This document shows, piece by piece, positions 56,912 to 64,000 of a DNA stretch of 64,000 nucleotides. Every line of letters starts with the position of its first letter. Within the stretch, counting starts at the first letter, position 1. This DNA is from Puccinia triticina. Taxonomy: Eukaryota > Basidiomycota > Pucciniomycetes > Pucciniales > Pucciniaceae. The position numbers and the translations under genes are program-made. A model generated the notes under the pieces. The model had not been told where the DNA came from and searched no databases. It was given only the letters and a program-made list of their open reading frames with translations. Where the stretch lies: positions 992,001 to 1,056,000 of the forward strand of contig NC_070564.1 of NCBI RefSeq assembly GCF_026914185.1. The letters run 5' to 3'.

Positions 56912-58922
56912 GCTCTCCCGCCACTCATGAGATGTATGTAGATGTTAGTTGGGTTGGTTTGCTCTTGTGATGGGTGCAGGGCTTGCCGTTGTGTTCACTT
57001 GGCAAGGTTGGTGCCCTCAGCTTGATGTCCGTGATGGGTAAAACCTCGGGCAAAGTATCAAGTTTCAACAAAGAACATATCTATCTCTGGCGGGTGTGGC
57101 ATATTAAGTTGGGCAGACTAAGAGTGGAAGCAAGATGAGTGTTGCCCAGATGGTTGGTGTGGCGCGTTGCCGCCTTGGCCAGTATAGAGTGATGGAAGGC
57201 TGGGTTCACCCTTCTCAGAGGGAGAGATTGAAGGTCAGGACAATTTGGGAAAGGGTTTGACAAAACCAACGCAAGGGTATCAAATTTAAGCTGCCATTCA
57301 TGTGGCAAGGTTCCGCATCCATAAGAACTGAAGGAAGTACATTCAGTATTAGAGCTCAAGGCAGGGTTCGCGGAGGCTGGTGGAAATTGAGAGGCAGTGA
57401 AACATCCCAATAGCCCGGTTCACGTTGGCAACTTTGAACCTATATCTGATTTTATCACAAAATTTTGACAAATTTTTCAATCATCAGAATTTCAGAAAAA
57501 GTGGTCTCAGAAGAATCTGACCAACTTGAAAAAAATGATAAATTCTGATGATAAAATGGATAAGAATGGCCTTAAAAATCCAATTTGAACCAGGCTAATG
57601 GTACGTTGTTGCGGAAGGAATCATGTATCATACCATGGCAACAGGCGTAGGGTATTGGCAAAGGGTGATGTGAGGAAACCGAGGCTCAAGCCAAGTCTAT
57701 CTGGTGGAAGGGAGGCGGGTATTTAAAGGTGAGGGTGTGGGGGTCGTGGGCTCCCAGGGGATCTGGTTTTGTCCTACCCCCTCCCTGGAGCTGCCCTAAT
57801 CAATTGATTAGGCCCTCCTTGATTTCCAAAATGACCGATCCCTTTTTGTGTGTTGCTGCGGCACAGGCAAGGTGCCCTTTGGGGTGTTTGGGGATTGAAT
57901 TCAACAGTGAGGAGTGCCTTTTGCTAAAGAACACAGGCAGAAACCATGATCTTGAGTTCTGTGTTTCTGTGGATTCAATAAACTTGGATGAGCATTCTGA
58001 GAAATTTGCAAGAAATTAGAAAATTTCTTTTCATTCTTTTTGAACTGCAATTGAAGTTGTAACATGATTGTTTTTGGATTCTGTACAGTGCAAGATGTTT
58101 AATACAGGATAAATCAGGGTGCATGTCAGTCGCAAATTCAACAGTCACCCAAGGCCCTGAAAAATAGCCTTCATAGGTAAAAAGATTTCTCATTTTCTTG
58201 TCCTTCTTTTTTTTCCCCAAATTTTCATTTCCCAGTGAGAAATTATTAAAGCTAAGAAATGTAATACCAAAAATAGATCTGAGAAAAAAATAAGATCAGA
58301 AAATAGGAAAAGAGACAAAATTTTTTTTAAAGAGATCATAACTGAAATGAATATTTGATGAGCTGACAGAAAACTAGAAAGAAGAGAAAAGTAAACCACC
58401 ACTTGAATTTGAGCTTGGGTTGACGTGGGCCCAACGGCGTGGTCGGCAAAAGGTTGGCCCAGGTGGGTGCCAACCTGCCCACCCAGAGTTTGACCACGGG
58501 ATTGGATTGTGTCAAAGATTGGTCAGGCCCCCCTTGACCCAACCCATCCAGCACTGCAGGCGGGGCAACTCAGCCACCACTGGGTTGGATGGGTCAGCCA
58601 TGGCTAACCCAGCCAACCCATCCCGGCTCTGATCAGCGTGCCTACGGGGTAAGCTGGTTGGGCATGACAAGAGCCCAAACAGCTTCACTCAGAGGGTGGG
58701 CCAAGCCAATCATGGCTGGTGCTGAGTAGCTTGCACTCCAGTTGAGCCCGCGTTAGGCTAACCAAGAAATGTTTTTTTTTTTGAAAAAAAAAAAGATATT
58801 TTCTGAGCCTCTTTCCATGTTTGGAAAAAGGCTACATAAGTGAGAAATTACAAAAAAAAAGGATGAGTCTTGGTCCAAATCCACAGACTTTGTCTGACAA
58901 AATTTGGAGGAATGGTCTTTAC
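56912..58922. other. Gene-poor region
   Basis: No gene is supported. A GC-rich block with CCAACC/GGTTGG words (58410-58640) stands out in AT-rich surroundings. Confidence 0.4.
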
Positions 58923-58962
58923 ACCACGGATGTTTGCTCAGCACTCGCGTGCAAGTGCCTTC
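58923..58962. repeat. Solitary terminus like the 1445-bp TIR element
   Basis: CACCACGGATGTTTGCTC followed by CACTCGCGTGCAAGTGCC matches the 40-bp end at 31975 with several changes, and TTA precedes it. No partner end was found nearby. Confidence 0.6.
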
Positions 58963-59529
58963 ACCCCTCTCTTTAGGAACCTGTTGTAACCTGACATGTC
59001 AGGCTACAATCTGTGACACTTTCCCGCCCTTGAGACCAGTTTTTAGCCAAGGAACAAGCTGTAGAGCTTGTCCCTCATCCACATTGTCAAATATCAGAGT
59101 TTAGTCACTTCAGGTTATGAGCCTGTAAATCTTGCTCGATCAACCATATTTCCATTCTTCTCCGACTCAAACAGGTAGCTTAGAGTGAAGCCTAATTGAC
59201 CTCAGTCTTATATCATCTCAGTCATCATCATCAGGGTATCCCAGTCAAGGGAGTAATCTATGGAGGCGCTGGACCAACATGTTGGACAGCTTTTTAGTTT
59301 CACTTTTTTTATTTTTATTTTCAAAAAACAAGAAACAATATTTGTTACTGGGAACAAAGCGGGAGCAAAGTAGCCCTTGAGAACGCCTTGCTCGGTCCCT
59401 GTACAACTGTAAGCACTTCCTTCAGTGACAAGGGTAGTCACGTGCCAGTGGAAGTACACCAGCCCTTGGTCCCTGCCTGCCCTTTTGCGCCCATATGTAC
59501 CAGATCACACTGTGCACTATGGGGTCTAG

Positions 59530-59660
59530 CGCCACAGTCGTCGCTTCCTTTTGGGTTACGCCTGCTCCCGGAGGACCTTGTCGCTTCCATTGGGGTTGCG
59601 TCTGCTCCATGTCATAGTTGTCATTTCCTTTTGGGTTGCGCCTGCTCCTGGAGCACCCGC
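59530..59660. repeat. Imperfect tandem repeat, about 45-50 bp unit
   Basis: The word CTTCCTTTTGGGTTACGCC and variants (TTCCATTGGGGTTGCG, TTCCTTTTGGGTTGCG) recur three times, each followed by CTGCTCC. Part of a GC-rich, possibly LTR-derived stretch (59380-59930). Confidence 0.6.
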
Positions 59661-60201
59661 TTTGCTGACCTCTCCTCCCTTACCAACGTCGCTCGGCCAA
59701 GAGATCCCTCTTGGGTGAGCTCTAGCCAAAGCGAGGCCCTTGGGAGGAACATTCTCAGCGGACTGGGGATCAAACCTCCCTCTGACCCCCCAGGCGCCGC
59801 AGCACGGCGCCAAAACTGTGAGCAGAAGGATGTGTTACCCATGGCTCAAGCAAAAGTGACCAACCACCCGGTCCCCAGTGAGTCCAGGTCAGAATGGATA
59901 TGTGTCTGTGCACCGGGTGGATAATGTCCCGGTGCAAACATAGATACAGGGTGTGATTCCACCTGAAACATAGAACTAAAAAAATGGCAAGCTTCATGAC
60001 TTCATGTTTACAGCTGATCCCTATTCTTGAGGACATCAGATACATGCAACACAATCAGATACATATGTACCACAAGACTCCTACATAGCCTGATACCTTA
60101 TAGATGTGATCACGTAACATATCATGGCTGATATGTACTACAAGTACATGAGTTACATCGGTCTGGAGGGATCAAAAGAGTTCAAAGATGACTGGAGCGG
60201 A

Positions 60202-60403
60202 AACAGAAGAACGAGAAAATGAGCCAGAAATTTTAGTTTTGAGACATGGTTGGCTGTGAATGTTGGCTCAGTAGCCATACTTGGCCAGGAATTTTGGCTC
60301 AGAACAGAAGAACGAGAAAATGAGCCAGAAATTTTAGTTTTGAGACATGGTTGGCTGTGAATGCCGGCTCAGTAGCCATACTTGGCCAGGAATTTTGGCT
60401 CAG
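60202..60403. repeat. Recent 101-bp tandem duplication
   Basis: Two adjacent 101-bp copies starting AACAGAAGAACGAG. They differ only at GTTGG versus GCCGG. Confidence 0.9.
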
Positions 60404-60980
60404 AGCCATGGTGGCTATTTTGTCTTGCCGGAGGCGCCATCGGAGCGACATCAGAAATGGCCAGATTGTTGCTCTGAAAGCATGACAATGGCCGCTCTGT
60501 TGGTTCATTTGTCCATTTTGTCGTGAATTAGCCGGCATTTCATGAAAAAAAAAAACTATTTTGGCCATTTTTGTTGGTCCAGCGCCTCCATAGTAATCGT
60601 CCCGGATTTTTTTTTCTTATTTCGTGAATCCTTTCTTTTTCCGCTCTGCCCTGGTATTCTCGGGTGCTTGGTTTTAATTGTCTGGTAGTCTGAGTTCATC
60701 CAAACGATCCCCATACCCTCCCCAATTAGGTTTGACAAGCACGTAACGATAAAGCTAGCAGCAAGCCAAAACTGTAAAAGGCTGCCCCCTGGCACGGAGC
60801 AGCGGCTTAGACGTTACCTTGTTAATCCTACATCATCTCACCTCTTAACCTTCCGGAGAACTCAGGCAATCAGATACGTGATTCCAGGTTACTAATTGTC
60901 CATATCAGCTTAGGCACCGGATTTTTTTTTTCCTTTTCTCTTTCTTCTTACTTCATTGACCAGTTTGTTTTTATCTGTTT
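60404..60980. other. Flank of the decayed copia copy
   Basis: No gene. The element's 5' LTR should lie here or further left, but no second LTR is available within the window to set its borders. Confidence 0.35.
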
Positions 60981-63240
60981 ATGTCCAACTCCCAACACGT
61001 GGCTCAGTCTTCAACATCTCAACGCCGCACATCGTCTTTGTCAGCGTGGTCGGACCAATCAATCACCAAACTCAAAGGTCAAGGACTCATTGACGTTGTT
61101 GCAGCATCGATTCAAGATACTCCCAACCGACTAGCTCAGATATTTGGATCGGCACAAGACATCACCTATACTTCCGTCCTCTCCAGGTGAAGCAACAGTC
61201 ATCAACCAGCGCATACCAGGAGCCTGGCAACAAGCAAGACCCATCACACCGGCTCACAGATACTACCTGGCGCTTCCAGTGCTCCCCAACAACGCAAATC
61301 TTGACCCGCCGAGTGATCGTCAGTTCGCTCCACTCCCTCGATCCACCCTACAACCTTTTCTGTTTCCTCCTCCTCCCCCACCACCTTCTTTCGCTTCTCC
61401 TGTTGAAACCTTGGCGTCGGACCCCTCCTCTTCAAACATCACTGTACCGCCTTCTCCACCCTCCCCGCATCATCCACCACCTCTATTGTTTGCCATAGAT
61501 CTTCCTCCGCATCTATCAGCAGCACAACCAGCAGCCGACCTTGCAGAGGCCAAAGCCCAATTGGAAGAATCCAAAATAGTCAGCCAGGCGATTCAAGCGG
61601 CAACCAGCAAGATTGCTGACGAAATAATCCTAGCTGCTGACAGTGCCAACTTTGAGGCATGGAGTTGGGAGCTCGGCGAAAAAGGCAGAATTCATTTGAA
61701 TGACAAGGATTTCTTTACCAAAGCTAACCACAACTTGGTCTTGGAAAAGATTGGCCAAGCGATTTTTCTAGCCATGATTCACGACTCCCTCTGCTCCAAC
61801 GTGCACAAAGCGGCATCCTGCCACAACATGTAGCTGGTTTTCAAAAAATTCAAGTCAGTCAGCCGGGCGGCTCAAATGGACGTGTACTACCGCTTTATTG
61901 AGTTCAAAAGCTCCACAAATCCAACCTCGGCAGGTGTGGCGTCAAAACTCAAGGATCTAGCCAAGGAATGGAACAATCTGAAAGTCAACCTGACGACAGA
62001 TGTCTTCATGGGTTTTGTACTCCAGAGCAGCATTGGCAGCGATTCCACCCTCAAGATTTTGACAGAAGAGTGGAACTTGAGTTGCAAAAGACCTGCGACA
62101 ACGTCACACCTACGTTCAACAAACTGGTTCAGATACTCGCCGCGTGCAAGCTTCAAGATGATCATACTCAACCATCTTCCCAACAAGTCCAATCCGGGAA
62201 TCACTCACCAGCTCTTTTACATGCGGCTCCCAAACTCCCACCCTTCGACCAAGAGGCCTTCTTGGCGGAAATCCTGGAATCGGAATAGACGGAAGCGCTG
62301 GAGTTCCACCAAGTGATGGTGAACCGGTGCTGGAGCTGTGGGGACCACTCGCACTACTTGAGGGACTGCCCAAGCAGGACCAGGGCAACAGTGTGGCCCG
62401 GGAGCACTGTCATATTGCCAACCGGCGGCACCTCAACAACTGCACCAGACGCCGTTCCTACCAATGATTGGGGCAGTTTACCCGCCACCGGGTGTGCCAT
62501 ACGGTCATCCTCCTTTCTCTTTGACAGGTCAACCTTTCCAGCCCTGCCCGTTCTACAATCTGGCGCAGTACTTCCAGCAAGGACAACAGTTCTACCCCCC
62601 CGTCCCTCCTCAGGACCAACAATCGGCACCGTTTCAAGGTCAACAACCATCCTTTCGCCCCGCAGATAGCTATCAAACCCACCCTAATCCAGCTTCCCAA
62701 CAAAATCATGTTCAACCAAGAGCCAACAACAGGGGGGGGGGGGGGGGGTGGACCGGTGGCAAAGGAGGCGGCAGTACCCGGGCTCCCAGATGGGATTGCT
62801 GAAGGGGATTTTGCGGCAATGAACGCTGAAATTGACGTAAGTACTCCTGCAATCCTAGACTCTGTGGCAACTCATAATCTCACTGGAGATATGAGACTTC
62901 TTCATAATTTTCGGAAACTCAAATTTCCCATTGCTCTAAATGTAGCAACTGCAGGAGCTGGAGCCTCTATATCAGGCGCAGGGGAACTCCTTTTCCAAGG
63001 AGCCAATGGCTCAACAATAACCGTGAAGAGGGTGCTTTACTGTGAGCGTGCGTCATCCACTCTGATTTTGCTTGCAGCACTCAGAAAGGCTGACTGGTCT
63101 TTTTCGTATGACCAGAAGGCCGACGCTTAAAACATTTTTGACGCTGCGTATCAACACGTCTTCAGCTGTCCTTTTGAAACCAATAAGAATTGTTGGTGTA
63201 TTCCGTTTCTGATGATTTGGACTGGTTTTTTCCAGGGGAC
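60981..63240 (+). pseudogene. Copia gag and protease, decayed
   Basis: Gag-like frames run from ATG 60981 with stops and frameshifts near 61190, 61831, 62060 and 62287. Visible parts are LVLEKIGQAIFLAMIHDSL, YYRFIEFKSSTNPTSAG, a zinc knuckle CWSCGDHSHYLRDC, and a Gln/Pro-rich linker. A Gly stretch is coded by a run of 17 G (62732-62748). The protease follows: ILDSVATHNLTGDMRLL (usual DSG is DSV here), SISGAGELLFQG and VLYCERASSTLI. After a TAA at 63128 it continues FDAAYQHVFSC and NKNCWCIPF. Integrase and reverse transcriptase are absent because a hAT element follows. Not active. Confidence 0.8.
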
Positions 63241-63291
63241 CTCAATCAAAGGCTTTAGCTGCTGTTTCCTCTGTTTCTTCCTCTTCTTCAT

Positions 63292-64000
63292 TAGGGCTGG
63301 GCCCCGGGTGATATCCAAGGCCTAGAGGGCATCCCGCGCTGGTCCCCTGTGGGTATACCCAAGCTTGGGTATCAAATTTGCTAGTCCCGGGCACTATCCG
63401 ACGGATATCGGGTAGCACCCGCGGGGACCGGCAGTTGCACTGCTCCAGGGCGTGTAGAAAGATTTTCCCAGCAGAGAATTGAGATTGATACCAGCAACAC
63501 GATGTCGAAAAAACGCTCTGCTCCAGAAGATAACCCACCGTCCCCTCCAAAAGCGCCTCAAACTTCCCAGCCAACCCGCAAGTCATGGGTGTGGAAGTAT
63601 TTTGTCGATGATCCAAAGGAGGATAAAGTACGCTGTACAGCTATTTTGAAGAAACATGATTGATTGTGCAACGCTTTGCTGGCCCATGACAAAAGCTCTA
63701 GCACCAAATGATTTTATTCAAGAGGAGATTGACTTGGATTTTGATCCTGCTATTGTTCTCAGGGATTTCAAGACCAAGGCCCGCCGTTCCGATTGCAGTC
63801 CAGCAAAATTTGGTGCAACACAGCCCCAACAGATTCAGAGCTCCATCATGTCTGACATCTTTGGTTTGCAACAAGCAGCAAACAACTTGGACACTGAAAT
63901 TCAGAACTACTTCCGTGCAACTACCAAGTTGGGAAACACCAAGGTTCTTGAATTTTGGCGGAGCAAAAAAGCTATCTTGCCATCCCTGCCACCAGCGCTT
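63292..64000 (+). mobile_element. hAT element, internally deleted (runs off the window)
   Basis: The left end TAGGGCTGGGCCCCGGGTGA is hAT-like and lies within the copia remnant. ATG 63502 opens a BED-finger N-terminus (MSKKRSAPEDNPPSPP, RKSWVWKYFVDD, KVRCTAILKK). A TGA falls at 63661-63663, followed in frame by LCNALLAHDKSSSTK. From about 63710 the sequence jumps to the C-terminal region (FDPAIVLRDF, EIQNYFRATTKLG, VLEFWRSKKAILPSLPPA), the hAT dimerisation part. Several hundred central residues with the catalytic core are missing. The right end lies beyond 64000. Confidence 0.75.

Noticed and set aside
1..64000. CRISPR arrays, bacterial operons or phage genes
   Set aside because: None is present. 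The window is eukaryotic, with introns and fungal housekeeping genes.

Overview
The window comes from a basidiomycete fungus, most likely a rust (Pucciniales, Puccinia-like). The genes have many short GT-AG introns of about 40-100 nt. The housekeeping proteins are fungal in type, and the repeats and multicopy protein families resemble those known from rust genomes. Species cannot be fixed from the sequence alone. I assigned exons by hand from splice signals, reading frame and family conservation. Every spliced gene model closes in frame.

Layout. 0.7-2.0 kb: eIF3 subunit j (+). 4.3-8.0 kb: the FACT subunit POB3 (-) and the fork-protection protein CSM3/Tipin (+), divergent from a 167-bp shared promoter. 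8.5-10.0 kb: a P450 pseudogene and a fragment of a rust-specific gene family. 10.4-25.6 kb: a 15.2-kb nest of transposons. 25.6-27.3 kb: a DUF1776 gene whose start lies 26 bp beyond that nest. 28.7-29.6 kb: a secreted Gly/Cys protein. 31.6-34.6 kb: a solo LTR split by a TIR element, then a small MITE. 35.7-37 kb: ribosomal protein S0/uS2. 38.0 kb: an intron-containing tRNA-Asn. 38.9-41.2 kb: a 12-exon MFS transporter. 41.9-48.3 kb: MITE families, a small secreted-protein gene interrupted by repeats, and a HeH-domain gene. 48.6-50.2 kb: SAGA subunit SPT3 (-). 52.1-52.8 kb: a single-pass membrane protein. 53-61 kb: mostly gene-poor repeats. 61-64 kb: a decayed copia gag/protease interrupted by an internally deleted hAT element.

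The most interesting object is the nest at 10.4-25.6 kb. Matching terminal inverted repeats bound a unit with TA at both ends. It holds a Tc1/mariner (DD34E-type) transposase gene plus a convergent pair of long genes, A (+) and B (-). A and B look like paralogues: each has an N-terminal domain of similar pattern, an NP...EWA..I motif, and a C-terminal SAM-like domain. A copia retrotransposon sits in transposase exon 1, with exact 5-bp target duplication and near-identical LTRs. A Helitron sits in transposase intron 1 and carries a piece of a mitochondrial Hsp70 gene. Removing both leaves a unit of about 5.6 kb with three genes. A third N-terminal fragment of the same family lies just outside the left TIR. 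LTR differences, premature stops and lost catalytic residues are mostly CpG-type transitions, which points to cytosine methylation and deamination of the repeats.

The ordinary genes serve translation (eIF3j, S0, tRNA-Asn), chromatin and transcription (POB3, SPT3), replication (CSM3) and transport (MFS). They are not a functional cluster.
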